From assembly GCA_029263125.1 (NCBI GenBank), contig JAJCYD010000008.1, positions 1 to 64,000 of the forward strand: 64,000 bases of DNA, read 5' to 3'. Each line of letters starts with the position of its first letter. Within the stretch, counting starts at the first letter, position 1. The notes beneath the pieces are model-generated. The model saw nothing but the letters and a program-made list of their open reading frames with translations, was not told the origin of the DNA and did no database searches. This DNA comes from Solirubrobacteraceae bacterium. Its GTDB lineage: Bacteria > Actinomycetota > Thermoleophilia > Solirubrobacterales > Solirubrobacteraceae. A program made the position numbers and the translations under genes. Shown here one piece after another: positions 20,528 to 29,113 of this stretch.

Positions 20528-21322
20528 TCACACCGCCGGCAGCAGCACCTGCTCGATCGACGCCGCCCGCAGCGGCGCGGCGGCGCAGCGCACGAGCACG
20601 CCCATCAGCCACGGGTCCTCGTCGGCGGTCTCGTAGCGCTCGTGCATGTGCGTGACGAACCCGCGGATCGACTGCTCCTTGACGACGCCGATGACGCCGC
20701 CGCGCGGGCCGGTCATGCCGACGTCGGTGATGTAGGCCGTGCCGCCAGGCAGGACGCGGGCGTCGGCGGTCGGTACGTGGGTGTGGGTGCCGACGACGGC
20801 GGTCACGCGGCCGTCGAGAAACCAGCCCAGCGCGACCTTCTCGCTCGTCGCCTCGGCGTGGAAGTCCACGAGCACGTGATCGACACGATCGGCCAGCTCG
20901 CCAAGCGCCTGGTCGGCCGAGCCGAACGCGGGATGGCCCGCGCGCATGAAGAGGTTGCCCGACAGGTTGACGACGCCCAGGCGCACGCCGTCGCGCTCGA
21001 CGACGCACACGCCATGCCCGGGCTGGTTTCGCAGGTAGTTGTACGGGCGCAGGATCTCGGGCCGGGAATCCAGCAGCCCGAAGATCTCGCGCCGGTGGTA
21101 GGCGTGATTGCCGAGCGTGATGACGTCCACTCCCGCGGCGAACAGCTCGCCGGCGATCTTCGGCGTGATGCCGAGGCCGCCCGCGGCGTTCTCGCCGTTG
21201 ACGACGACGAAGGTCGGCGCATGGCGCTCACGCAGGACGGGCAGCAGGCCCAGCAGCGTGTGCTTGCCAAGCGATCCGACGACGTCGCCGACGAACAGGA
21301 TGGTCGCGGATGCGTCGGCCAC
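20528..21322 (-). CDS. YmdB-like metallophosphoesterase (TIGR00282 family)
   Basis: 264 residues. ILFVGDVVGSLGK, NGENAAGGLGIT, LGNHAYHRREI, VDFHAEATSEK and VGTHTHVPTADARVLPGGTAYITDVGMTG are all hallmark motifs of the YmdB family, with the metal-binding Asp, Asn and His residues intact. YmdB of Bacillus hydrolyses 2',3'-cyclic nucleotides and affects RNA turnover and development. In most genomes the gene follows rny; here it stands alone, divergent from an AI-2E transporter. GTG at 21322 begins ADASATILFVG; an upstream start would enter the neighbouring gene. Confidence 0.93.
   Translation of the reverse strand: MADASATILFVGDVVGSLGKHTLLGLLPVLRERHAPTFVVVNGENAAGGLGITPKIAGELFAAGVDVITLGNHAYHRREIFGLLDSRPEILRPYNYLRNQPGHGVCVVERDGVRLGVVNLSGNLFMRAGHPAFGSADQALGELADRVDHVLVDFHAEATSEKVALGWFLDGRVTAVVGTHTHVPTADARVLPGGTAYITDVGMTGPRGGVIGVVKEQSIRGFVTHMHERYETADEDPWLMGVLVRCAAAPLRAASIEQVLLPAV
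20534..20632. repeat. Direct repeat copy 2, inside the intact ymdB-like gene
   Basis: This is the functional copy of the repeat, forming the last 33 codons of the metallophosphoesterase gene. Start-to-start distance to copy 1 is 238 bases. Confidence 0.85.
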
Positions 21323-21342
21323 GGCACATACTCTGACGTGGG

Positions 21343-22590
21343 ATGGCTGACGAGGCCGATACCCCTGCCCAACGGCCACCTCCGGAGGTCGCTCCGGTGG
21401 TCGTGGCGCGCTGGGTTCAGCTCGTCCTGCTGCCGCTCGGCGTGCTCGCGCTCTACGCGCTCGCCCACGCCGCGGGCGTCGTGCTGCTGCTGTTCATCGT
21501 CGCCGCCGTCGTCGCGCTGATCCTCAACCCGCTCGTCTCGTTCGCGGAGCGCGCGCGCCTGCCGCGAACGCTCGCGGTGATCCTCGTCTACGCCACCTTC
21601 TTCACGGCCCTGCCCGTCGCCGGCTTCCTGCTGTCGGGCCCGGTCGCCGACCAGGCGACGTCGTTCGCCGACGACGTCCCGGGTCTCGTCAATCAGGCCA
21701 GCGGCTCGCTGGACGACCTCCAGGGCTTCCTCGACGACAAGGGCGTCGACGTGCAGATCAAGGGTCAGACCGACAGCGCGCTGGCCTCCCTTCAGGAGAA
21801 CGTGCTCGCCGGATCGGGAGAGATCGTCGCGCTCACCGGCGAGCTGCTACGCAAGTTCGTCGAGCTGTCCTTCTACGTGATCCTCGTCGTCGTCCTGTCG
21901 ATCTACATGCTGATCTACGCGCCGCGCATCGGCGAGCTCGTGCGTGGCGTCATGCCGCCCGGGGACGGCACCCCCGAGGACGACTTCCCCACTCGCGTGC
22001 AGCGCGCGGTCTTCGGGTACGTGCGCGGCCAGCTGCTGTTCAGCGCGATCATGGGCGTCAGTGCCGGCGCAAGCCTGTGGCTCTTCGGGGTGATCGGCAT
22101 CTTCCCCGACGGTCGCACCTACGCCTTTGCGTTCGGGCTCTTCTTCGGGCTCATGGAGCTCGTGCCGTACGTCGGGCCGGTGCTCGGCGCGCTGCCGCCG
22201 GTCCTCCTCGCGCTCGTGCAGGATCCGCTGACGGCGGTCTGGGTGGCGCTGCTGTTCCTCGCGTTGCAGCAGCTCGAGGGCCATGTCGTCGCGCCGAACA
22301 TCTTCGGCCGGGCGCTGCGCCTGAACCCGCTGCTCGTGATCCTCGCGCTGCTGCTCGGCGGCCAGCTCTACGGCTTCGTCGGCGCGCTGGTGGCGCTGCC
22401 GATCGCGGCCGTGGTGCGCGAGACGCTCGTGTACCTGCGACGCCACCTCGTCTTCGAACCGTGGGGAACCGGACAGCCGATCCTCATCGGTCGCCACGGA
22501 GACGCCGTCGAGACGACGGCCGCCGCCGCAGAGGTGCAGCGCGCGTCAGATGACGAGCACGTGCAAGCCGAGGCCCCGCGCGGCTCATGA
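21343..22590 (+). CDS. AI-2E family transporter
   Basis: 415 residues with seven or eight membrane helices and the central extracytoplasmic region. The family landmarks are present: VAALILNPLVSFAERA near the N-terminus, LMELVPYVGPVLGALPPVLLAL, and QQLEGHVVAPNIFGRALRLNPL. Members include the E. coli TqsA exporter and Na+(Li+)/H+ antiporters; the substrate here is unknown. A TACTCT box ends eight bases before the ATG. Confidence 0.9.
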   Translation: MADEADTPAQRPPPEVAPVVVARWVQLVLLPLGVLALYALAHAAGVVLLLFIVAAVVALILNPLVSFAERARLPRTLAVILVYATFFTALPVAGFLLSGPVADQATSFADDVPGLVNQASGSLDDLQGFLDDKGVDVQIKGQTDSALASLQENVLAGSGEIVALTGELLRKFVELSFYVILVVVLSIYMLIYAPRIGELVRGVMPPGDGTPEDDFPTRVQRAVFGYVRGQLLFSAIMGVSAGASLWLFGVIGIFPDGRTYAFAFGLFFGLMELVPYVGPVLGALPPVLLALVQDPLTAVWVALLFLALQQLEGHVVAPNIFGRALRLNPLLVILALLLGGQLYGFVGALVALPIAAVVRETLVYLRRHLVFEPWGTGQPILIGRHGDAVETTAAAAEVQRASDDEHVQAEAPRGS

Positions 22591-22669
22591 TGCTGGCCGT
22601 CCACCCATGGACAGCCCAGGCCCGACGTGGCACGCTCAGCAGCGTCCAGCGCACGAGGAGCCAGTCGAC

Positions 22670-23650
22670 GTGAGTCAGAACCCGAACGACCTTGGCGGGC
22701 CCGAGCTCGTCGATCGCTGCCTGCACAACATGGAGTCCAACATCGGCTACGTGCCGGGGTTTCGTCGCGCCCATGGCCGGGGCATCGCCCTGCGGGGCAC
22801 GTTCACCGCGAGCCCCGAGGCGGCCGCGCTGACGACCGCGCCGCACATGCAGGGCGACGACATACCCGTCGTCGTGCGGCTCTCAAACGGCGCCGGCAAC
22901 CCCTACGCCGTCGACAAGACGTCGGACACCAAGGGCTGCGTGATGGGTCTGGGCATCCGCTTCTCGCTGCCCGGTGGCGACACGTCGGAGTGGGCGGCGC
23001 TGAACATCGCGGACTTCCCGGCGCGCGTTCCGAGCGACTTCGCCGGGCTCGCGGGCGCGCAGGCGCGCGGCAAGCACACCAACAAGCCCAACCCGTTGCG
23101 CCTCGCGGCGTTCGTCGCGATGCACCCGCAGGTCTTTCGGGGCCTGAAGGCGATCCTCGGCGTGCGAACCGCCAAGAGCTTCGCCACGCAGCGCTTCAAC
23201 GGCCTGCACGCGTACGTCCTCGTGGATGCCGACGGCACCCGCCGGGCGTTTCGCTACCGCTGGATCCCGCGTGCCGGCATCGCCGGGATCACGCCCGCCG
23301 AGGACAGGCTGCTGCCGCCGCAGTTCCTGCTCTCAGAGATCCGCCAGCGCGTCGCGGGCCAGCCACCGGCGTGGGATCTCGTCTTCCAGATGGCCCAGCC
23401 GGGCGATCCGCTGGACGACATGACCAAGCACTGGCCCGACGCGCGCCGCGAGGTCCTCGCCGGACGGCTCGTGCTCGAGCGGATGCACGAGGACCAGGAC
23501 GCCGTCGACCGTTCGATGTTCGACCCGACGAAGGTGCCCGCCGGCATCGAGACCTCCGACGACCCCGTGCTGCACTTCCGCTCGGAGATCTACATCGAGA
23601 GCCAGCGCCGCCGCCACGGCGAGGAGAAGCCCGCGATCACCGCGGAGTAG
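22670..23650 (+). CDS. Small catalase-related peroxidase
   Basis: 326 residues, much shorter than a full catalase (about 480 or more). FRRAHGRGIALRGTF corresponds to the distal heme His motif (R-x-H-A-x-G). VVRLSNGAGNP, TKGCVMGLGIRF and LNIADFPARVP follow the catalase core order, including the distal Asn region. The Tyr proximal-ligand motif near the end is not obvious. Small catalase relatives use peroxides to oxidise organic substrates. GTG at 22670 has GAGGAG upstream; an ATG at 22607 is an alternative giving 21 more residues. Confidence 0.85.
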   Translation: MSQNPNDLGGPELVDRCLHNMESNIGYVPGFRRAHGRGIALRGTFTASPEAAALTTAPHMQGDDIPVVVRLSNGAGNPYAVDKTSDTKGCVMGLGIRFSLPGGDTSEWAALNIADFPARVPSDFAGLAGAQARGKHTNKPNPLRLAAFVAMHPQVFRGLKAILGVRTAKSFATQRFNGLHAYVLVDADGTRRAFRYRWIPRAGIAGITPAEDRLLPPQFLLSEIRQRVAGQPPAWDLVFQMAQPGDPLDDMTKHWPDARREVLAGRLVLERMHEDQDAVDRSMFDPTKVPAGIETSDDPVLHFRSEIYIESQRRRHGEEKPAITAE

Positions 23651-23678
23651 CGAGCCCGAGCCGAGCTACCCTGTCGGC

Positions 23679-24653
23679 ATGGCCTTTCCCGCGACCCGCC
23701 TGCGGCGGCTGCGGTCAACCCCGGTGCTGCGCGACCTCGTGCGCGAGACGCGCCTGGCTGCCACTGACCTCGTGCTGCCGCTGTTCGTGCACGCACGCAA
23801 CGGTCGCGAGCCTATCGCCGCATTGCCGGGGGTCGACCGCCTGAGCATCTCCGCGGCGGTGCAGGAGGCCGGCGAGGCGCGGGCGCTCGGTCTGCCGGCG
23901 GTGCTGCTGTTCGGGATCCCCGACGCCAAGGACGCCGAGGGCAGCGGCGCCTACGACGACGAGGGCATCGTCCAGCTCGCCACGCGCGCGATCAAGGACG
24001 CGCACCCCGAGCTGCTCGTCGTGACCGACGTCTGCCTGTGCGAGTACACCGATCACGGCCACTGCGGGCTGATCGACGAGGCGGGCGCCGTCGACAACGA
24101 CTCCAGCGTCGAGCTCATCGCGCGCACCGCGGTGTCCCAGGCGCGCGCGGGCGCGGATGTCGTCGCGCCGAGCGACATGATGGACGGGCGCATCGGGGCA
24201 GTCCGCGCCGCGCTGGACGACGAGGGCTTCGCCGACGTGCCGATCGTGGCCTACAGCGCCAAGTTCGCATCGGCCTTCTACGGCCCGTTTCGCGAAGCCG
24301 CCGGCTCGACGCCCGCGTTCGGCGACCGCCGCGCCTACCAGCTGGATCCCGCCAACGGCGACGAGGCCGTGCGCGAGGCGCTGCTGGACGTGCAGGAGGG
24401 CGCCGACGTCGTGATGGTCAAGCCCGCGCTGGCCTATCTCGACGTCATCCGCCGCATCAAGGACGCCACCCGCCTGCCGGTCGCCGCCTACAACGTCAGC
24501 GGCGAGTATGCGATGGTGAAGGCGGGCGCCGCCGCGGGGGCGCTCGACGAGCGCGCCGTGGTGCTGGAGACGCTGACCTCCATCCGCCGGGCGGGCGCCG
24601 ACATCGTCATCACCTACCACGCGAAGGACGCCGCCCTGTGGCTACAGACGTGA
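23679..24653 (+). CDS. hemB: Delta-aminolevulinic acid dehydratase (porphobilinogen synthase)
   Basis: 324 residues. The two active-site lysines are in VAYSAKFASAFYGPFR and VMVKPALAYLDV. The zinc site is of the Cys type (DVCLCEYTDHGHCG). It condenses two 5-aminolevulinate molecules into porphobilinogen. A TACCCT box ends six bases before the ATG, so it begins the heme operon as a leaderless mRNA. The next gene starts on a GTG overlapping its stop. Confidence 0.97.
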   Translation: MAFPATRLRRLRSTPVLRDLVRETRLAATDLVLPLFVHARNGREPIAALPGVDRLSISAAVQEAGEARALGLPAVLLFGIPDAKDAEGSGAYDDEGIVQLATRAIKDAHPELLVVTDVCLCEYTDHGHCGLIDEAGAVDNDSSVELIARTAVSQARAGADVVAPSDMMDGRIGAVRAALDDEGFADVPIVAYSAKFASAFYGPFREAAGSTPAFGDRRAYQLDPANGDEAVREALLDVQEGADVVMVKPALAYLDVIRRIKDATRLPVAAYNVSGEYAMVKAGAAAGALDERAVVLETLTSIRRAGADIVITYHAKDAALWLQT

Positions 24654-25741
24654 CCGTTTCATCATCGAAGGTGGCCGTTCCGAAGATCCGCTCGCGCAAG
24701 GATGGCGCCGCCGTCGCGATGGACGACGTCGACCGCCGCCTGCTGAACCTCATGCAGGGCAGTTTCCCGCTTGCGCCCAAGCCCTACGCCGCGGTCGCCG
24801 AGCTGGCCGAGATCAGCGAGGAGGAGGTCCTGCGCCGCGTCCAGCACCTGCTCGACGAGCGCATCATCCGCCAGGTGACGCCGATCTTCGACACGCGCGC
24901 GCTGGGCTACGGCTCGATGCTCGTCGCCGCCAAGGTCGATCCCGAGCATCCCTGGCGCGCCGCGAAGATCATCAACTCCCACCCCGGCGTCAGCCACAAC
25001 TACCTGCGAAACCACGAGTTCAACATGTGGTTCACGCTCGCCGTCGAGGGCGACTCCAAGCTCGGCCTGCAGGGGACGCTCGATCTCATGCAGCAGCTCA
25101 CCGGCGCGACCTCGATCCGCCAGCTGCCGACGCTCAAGCTCTTCAAGATCCGCATGGAGCTCGAGATGGACGGCGACACGAAGTCGCTGTCGACCGAGGG
25201 CGTCGCGCAGGAGCCCGTCGAGCTCGAGGGCGTGCCCTACGACGAGCGCGACCGCGAGGTCATCCGCGCCACGCAGGGCGACCTACCGGTCGTCTCCGAG
25301 CCCTACCGGGAATCGGCCGCGAGCCTCGGCATGACCGTCGAAGGGCTGCTCGAGCACCTCGAAGGCATGAAGGAGCGCGGCATCCTGCGCCGCGTCGCGG
25401 CGATCCTCTATCACCGCCGCGCGGGCTTCTCGGCCAACGGGATGGGCGTGTGGAAGGTCCCCGAGGACAAGATCGCCGAGTACGGGCCGCGCATGGCCTC
25501 CTTCCGCGGCATCTCGCACTGCTATGAGCGCCCGACCTACGAGGACTGGCCCTACTCGGTCTTCACGATGGCCCACGGCCGCTCCAAGGAGGAGTGCGAC
25601 GCGATCCTCGACGCGATCGCCGGGGAGTTCGACATCTCCGAGCGCGCGACGCTGTACTCCTCGACGGAGTTCAAGAAGATCCGCCTGCTGTACTTCACCG
25701 AGGACTTCCGCGACTGGGAACGGGAGCACGGCGCGGTCTAG
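24650..25741 (+). CDS. Fused AhbB-AhbA-like siroheme decarboxylase (NirDL type)
   Basis: 363 residues made of two AsnC/Lrp-like halves. The N-terminal half (about 25-175) has the AhbB signature: RQVTPIFDTRALGYGSMLVA and SHNYLRNHEFNMWFTL. The C-terminal half (about 200-350) has the AhbA signature: RRVAAILYHRRAGFSANGM and SHCYERPTYEDWPYSVFTM. In alternative heme or heme d1 synthesis these subunits remove two carboxyl groups from siroheme; NirDL is a natural fusion. Each half keeps an N-terminal helix-turn-helix, so a heme-sensing regulatory role is also possible. It overlaps hemB by four bases and precedes hemL by 19. Confidence 0.85.
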   Translation: MTVSSSKVAVPKIRSRKDGAAVAMDDVDRRLLNLMQGSFPLAPKPYAAVAELAEISEEEVLRRVQHLLDERIIRQVTPIFDTRALGYGSMLVAAKVDPEHPWRAAKIINSHPGVSHNYLRNHEFNMWFTLAVEGDSKLGLQGTLDLMQQLTGATSIRQLPTLKLFKIRMELEMDGDTKSLSTEGVAQEPVELEGVPYDERDREVIRATQGDLPVVSEPYRESAASLGMTVEGLLEHLEGMKERGILRRVAAILYHRRAGFSANGMGVWKVPEDKIAEYGPRMASFRGISHCYERPTYEDWPYSVFTMAHGRSKEECDAILDAIAGEFDISERATLYSSTEFKKIRLLYFTEDFRDWEREHGAV

Positions 25742-25760
25742 CGGGCCACCCGCTGCGCCG

Positions 25761-27059
25761 ATGACCGCCTCACTCAGAGACACGCGCAGCGCCGAGCACT
25801 ACGAGCGCGCGCTGGCCTTCCTCCCCGGGGGCGTGAACTCGCCGGTCCGCGCGATGCGCTCGATCGGGCGCGATCCGATCTTCATCGACCACGCCGAGGG
25901 CGCCGAGCTCATCGACATCGACCACAACCGCTACGTCGACTGGGTCTGCTCGTGGGGACCGCTGATCCACGGCCACGCACATCCGCAGATCGTCGACGCG
26001 ATCTGCGACGCGGCCCGGCGCGGGACGACGTTCGGCGCCCCGACGGTCGCCGAGGTCGACCTCGCCGAGGAGGTCGGGCGGCGGATGCCCGGCGTGCAGA
26101 TGCTGCGCATGACCTCCTCGGGCACCGAGGCGTCGATGAGCGCGATCCGCCTCGCGCGCGCCGCGACCGGCCGCACGAAGCTGCTGAAGTTCGCCGGCGC
26201 CTACCACGGCCACGTCGACGGGCTGCTCGCCGACGCCGGCAGCGGCCTGGCGACGCAGGGCATCCCGGCGTCCCCCGGCGTGCCCGCGGAGGTCGCGGCC
26301 AGCACGATCGTCATTGCCTGGAACGACCCGGCCGCGCTCGCCGAAGCGGCCGACGCGCACGAGTTCGCCGCGATCCTCGCCGAGCCCTACCCGGCGAACA
26401 TGGGGCTGGTCGCGCCCGCGGTCGGCTTCCTGGAGAAGCTGCGCGAGGCCGCGGACGCCAACGGCGCGCTGCTGATCTTCGACGAGGTCATCTCGGGCTT
26501 TCGCGTCGGTCCCGGCGGCGCGCAGGGCCTGACCGGCGTCGTCCCCGACCTGACGGTCATGGGCAAGGTCATCGGCGGCGGCCTGCCCGCCGCTGCATTC
26601 GGCGGCCCGCGCGAGCTGATGCGCCACATCGCCCCGGCCGGCGACGTCTACCAGGCCGGGACGCTGTCGGGCAACCCGCTCGCGGTCGCCGCGGGCCTGG
26701 CATCGCTGAAGCTCCTCGACGGCGAGCCGCCGTACACCCGGCTGGCGGCGACGACCGCGGCCCTCGCCACCGGCCTGGCCGGTGCGGCTGAGGCGGCGGG
26801 CCGCGAGGACGTCCAGGTCTCCACGGCCACCGGCCTGCTGACGGTCTTCTTCAGCCCCTCGCCCGTGATCGACTACGCCGGAGCGCAGGCCTGCGACCTC
26901 GACACCTATGCCGCATGGTGCCGCGGCCTGCTGGCGCGCGGCGTCTACGCGCCCGCCTCGCAGTTCGAAGCCTGGTTTCCGTCGCTGGCCCACACGCGCG
27001 AGCACATCGACCACACCGTGGCCGCAGCGACGGCGGCGTTCGCGGAGATCGGCGCGTGA
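25761..27059 (+). CDS. hemL: Glutamate-1-semialdehyde 2,1-aminomutase
   Basis: 432 residues, standard length. N-terminal FLPGGVNSPVRAM, the PLP-binding Lys in VMGKVIGGGLPAAAFGG, and GTLSGNPLA are family landmarks. The enzyme makes 5-aminolevulinate from glutamate-1-semialdehyde in the C5 pathway, upstream of HemB. It is the third gene of the heme operon, and the next small gene starts on a GTG that overlaps its stop. Confidence 0.96.
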   Translation: MTASLRDTRSAEHYERALAFLPGGVNSPVRAMRSIGRDPIFIDHAEGAELIDIDHNRYVDWVCSWGPLIHGHAHPQIVDAICDAARRGTTFGAPTVAEVDLAEEVGRRMPGVQMLRMTSSGTEASMSAIRLARAATGRTKLLKFAGAYHGHVDGLLADAGSGLATQGIPASPGVPAEVAASTIVIAWNDPAALAEAADAHEFAAILAEPYPANMGLVAPAVGFLEKLREAADANGALLIFDEVISGFRVGPGGAQGLTGVVPDLTVMGKVIGGGLPAAAFGGPRELMRHIAPAGDVYQAGTLSGNPLAVAAGLASLKLLDGEPPYTRLAATTAALATGLAGAAEAAGREDVQVSTATGLLTVFFSPSPVIDYAGAQACDLDTYAAWCRGLLARGVYAPASQFEAWFPSLAHTREHIDHTVAAATAAFAEIGA

Positions 27060-27583
27060 GCAGCCCGCTGGCGCGCCTGCACGACGCCGTGCGCGCGTCG
27101 GGCACCCCGCTGGTCGCGACCCTGCGCACCTCCGCGGGCGAGCATCCCGAGCACGACCGGGCGCTCGCCGCCGGAGCCGGCGAGCGGGCGATGGCCCATC
27201 GCGACGACGTCGAGGTGGCCGTCGCGGCGGTCGACGAGGGCTATCAGCTGCACTACGGCAGCCCGCGCGTGCTGGACGTCGACGACGACGACCTCGCGCT
27301 GCTGGCCGGCGACCGGATGTACGCGCTCGGCCTGGCGCAGCTGGCCGCGATCGGCGACATGACCGCGATCGCCGAGCTCGCCGACGTCATCTCGATCGGA
27401 GCGCAGGCGCATGCCTCCGGCGACCCAGGGCTTGCCGACGCGGCGTGGGAGGCCGCAATCGCGGCGATCGCCGACGGCCCGAGCCCGCGGACGCTGGCCG
27501 CCAAGCAGCTCGCGCGAGCGAGCCGACCGGGCGCGGCGCAGGCCCTCCGCGCTGCGGCTCGGCGCCCTTCGGGCCACACCTGA
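27056..27583 (+). CDS. Hypothetical protein, weakly isoprenyl-synthase-like
   Basis: 175 residues, mostly helical and Ala-rich, translationally coupled to hemL (GTGA overlap). I do not recognise a family firmly. The stretch LALLAGDRMYALGLAQLAAIG and the following 25 residues resemble the GD-containing helix region of trans-isoprenyl diphosphate synthases, but neither DDxxD motif is present and the protein is half their length. It could be a non-catalytic partner of the polyprenyl synthase encoded 3 kb downstream, or simply an unrelated helical protein. A terminator follows the stop. Confidence 0.6.
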   Translation: MSSPLARLHDAVRASGTPLVATLRTSAGEHPEHDRALAAGAGERAMAHRDDVEVAVAAVDEGYQLHYGSPRVLDVDDDDLALLAGDRMYALGLAQLAAIGDMTAIAELADVISIGAQAHASGDPGLADAAWEAAIAAIADGPSPRTLAAKQLARASRPGAAQALRAAARRPSGHT

Positions 27584-27586
27584 CAC

Positions 27587-27607
27587 CCCCGCGCTCGCAG
27601 CGCGGGG
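27587..27607 (+). terminator. Terminator-like hairpin between heme and qcr operons
   Basis: CCCCGCGCT-CGC-AGCGCGGGG is a perfect 9-bp stem with a three-base loop, followed by TCGTT. The T-tract is weak, but the position right after a stop and before a new promoter supports termination. Confidence 0.65.
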
Positions 27608-27643
27608 TCGTTCGGGTCGCGCGGTCGGTAGATTGCCGTGCCC

Positions 27644-28315
27644 GTGCCCGACGATCGCAAACAGCAGCCCAAGACCACCGCCGACGCGAAGATCCCGGGC
27701 GCCTACGAGGGCGAGACGGTGACGCGGCGGCGCTTCATGACCGCCAGCGCCCACACCGCCGGGGGCATCGCCACCGCGGCGTTCACGCTGCCGGCGCTCG
27801 GCATGGCCTTCGGCCCGGTGTTCGAGAAGGAGCAGGTGCGCTGGGAAGCCGTCGGCCCGACCGAGGACTTTCCCGACGACACCTACATCCCGCGGACGAT
27901 CACCCTGTCTCCCGGGATCGGCGAGGTCGGCAAGAGCACCGTCTACGTGCGCAGGTACAACGACACGATCGACAGCGAGGTCAAGGACGAGTACAACGAC
28001 TACGTCGCGATCACGTCGCGCTGCATGCATCTCGGCTGCCCGGTGCGCTACGTCGAGGCCTCCGAGCGCTTCATCTGCCCGTGTCACGGCGGGGTGTATG
28101 ACCGCGAGGGCAAGGTCTCCGGCGGTCCGCCGGTGCGGCCGCTGGATCGCTTCTACACCCGCGTGCGCGACGGCATCGTCGAGGTCGGGCCGCGTTACAG
28201 CCTGAACTCCGAGCTGCGCCGCTTCTCGCCGCGCGACCCGGGCCAGGCGATCGATGGCGTCGGGCAGTACCTCTACCCCTCACGTCCCTCGATTCGCAAA
28301 CTCCCGGGAACATAG
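27644..28315 (+). CDS. qcrA: Menaquinol:cytochrome c reductase, Rieske iron-sulfur subunit
   Basis: 223 residues. A twin-arginine signal anchor (TRRRFMTASAHTAGG) precedes the soluble Rieske domain, whose [2Fe-2S] ligands are in SRCMHLGCPV and ICPCHGGVYD. The protein receives electrons from menaquinol and passes them to cytochrome c. Export by Tat fits the tatA/tatC genes 4 kb downstream. A TAGATT box ends nine bases before GTG 27644; a GTG two codons earlier (27638) is also possible but lies only three bases from the box. Confidence 0.94.
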   Translation: MPDDRKQQPKTTADAKIPGAYEGETVTRRRFMTASAHTAGGIATAAFTLPALGMAFGPVFEKEQVRWEAVGPTEDFPDDTYIPRTITLSPGIGEVGKSTVYVRRYNDTIDSEVKDEYNDYVAITSRCMHLGCPVRYVEASERFICPCHGGVYDREGKVSGGPPVRPLDRFYTRVRDGIVEVGPRYSLNSELRRFSPRDPGQAIDGVGQYLYPSRPSIRKLPGT

Positions 28316-29113
28316 ATGGCCAAGCTTCCGACGACATCCGGCACACGTCCGCGCGGCACGCGCGCCGAGACGACCGAGGCCCCCGCCACGGCGCCGCAGC
28401 GCAACAAGCTCCAGGAGACCGGCGTCTCGACGATCGACTGGCTCGACGAGCGCACCTCGCTGTCGGCCGGCGCGCGCTGGATGATGTTCCGCAAGATCCC
28501 CAAGGGGACCAACTGGTTCTACACGCTGGGCTCCGCGACGATGTTCGCGTTTCTCTCCCAGGCCGTGACCGGCGTCTTCCTGGCGATGTACTACGACCCG
28601 TCGGCCACGCGCGCCTACGAGTCGGTGCGCTTCCTCACCAACGAGGTCTTCCTCGGCGAGTTCGTGCGCGGCATGCACAAGTGGGGATCGACCGTGATGG
28701 TCATCCTGATCTTCCTGCACATGGCGCGGACGTTCTTCTTCGGCGCCTACAAGTATCCGCGCGAGCTGAACTGGGTGATCGGGGTCGTGCTGCTGATCCT
28801 GACGCTGGCGATGTCCTTCACCGGATACCTGCTGCCCTTCGACCAGCGCTCCTACTGGGCGACGACGGTCGGCGTGGCGATCAACGGCACGGGTCCGCTC
28901 GTCGGCCCCTACCTGTCGGACTTCCTGCGAGCCGGCCCGGAGTTCGGGGCGACGACGCTGGCGCGCTTCTATGCGATCCACATGCTCCTGCTGCCGGGGA
29001 TCATCGCCGCGATGATCGGCGCGCACCTCTACCTCGTCGCGCGCCTGGGCACCACGGCGCCGCCGTGGATCCGCGCGGAGTCCAGCCCTGAGCTGCGCGA
29101 GGACAGCAAGTGA
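28316..29113 (+). CDS. qcrB: Cytochrome b N-terminal subunit
   Basis: 265 residues with four membrane helices, the cytochrome b6-like N-terminal half. Two pairs of heme-ligating His are visible: HKWGSTVMVILIFLH and IHMLLLPGIIAAMIGAH. TGYLLPFDQRSYWAT lies near the quinol site. It begins on the base after the qcrA stop and overlaps the next gene by four bases, so qcrABC are tightly coupled. Confidence 0.95.
   Translation: MAKLPTTSGTRPRGTRAETTEAPATAPQRNKLQETGVSTIDWLDERTSLSAGARWMMFRKIPKGTNWFYTLGSATMFAFLSQAVTGVFLAMYYDPSATRAYESVRFLTNEVFLGEFVRGMHKWGSTVMVILIFLHMARTFFFGAYKYPRELNWVIGVVLLILTLAMSFTGYLLPFDQRSYWATTVGVAINGTGPLVGPYLSDFLRAGPEFGATTLARFYAIHMLLLPGIIAAMIGAHLYLVARLGTTAPPWIRAESSPELREDSK

Noticed and set aside
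20275-20640. Possible CRISPR array because of the repeated segment
   Set aside because: Only two copies, 100 nt long and partly coding; no spacer pattern and no cas genes.
20271-21008. Minus-strand frame overlapping the ymdB-like gene
   Set aside because: Out-of-frame shadow of the ymdB-like gene running into the repeat; only the vapB-like tail inside it is meaningful.
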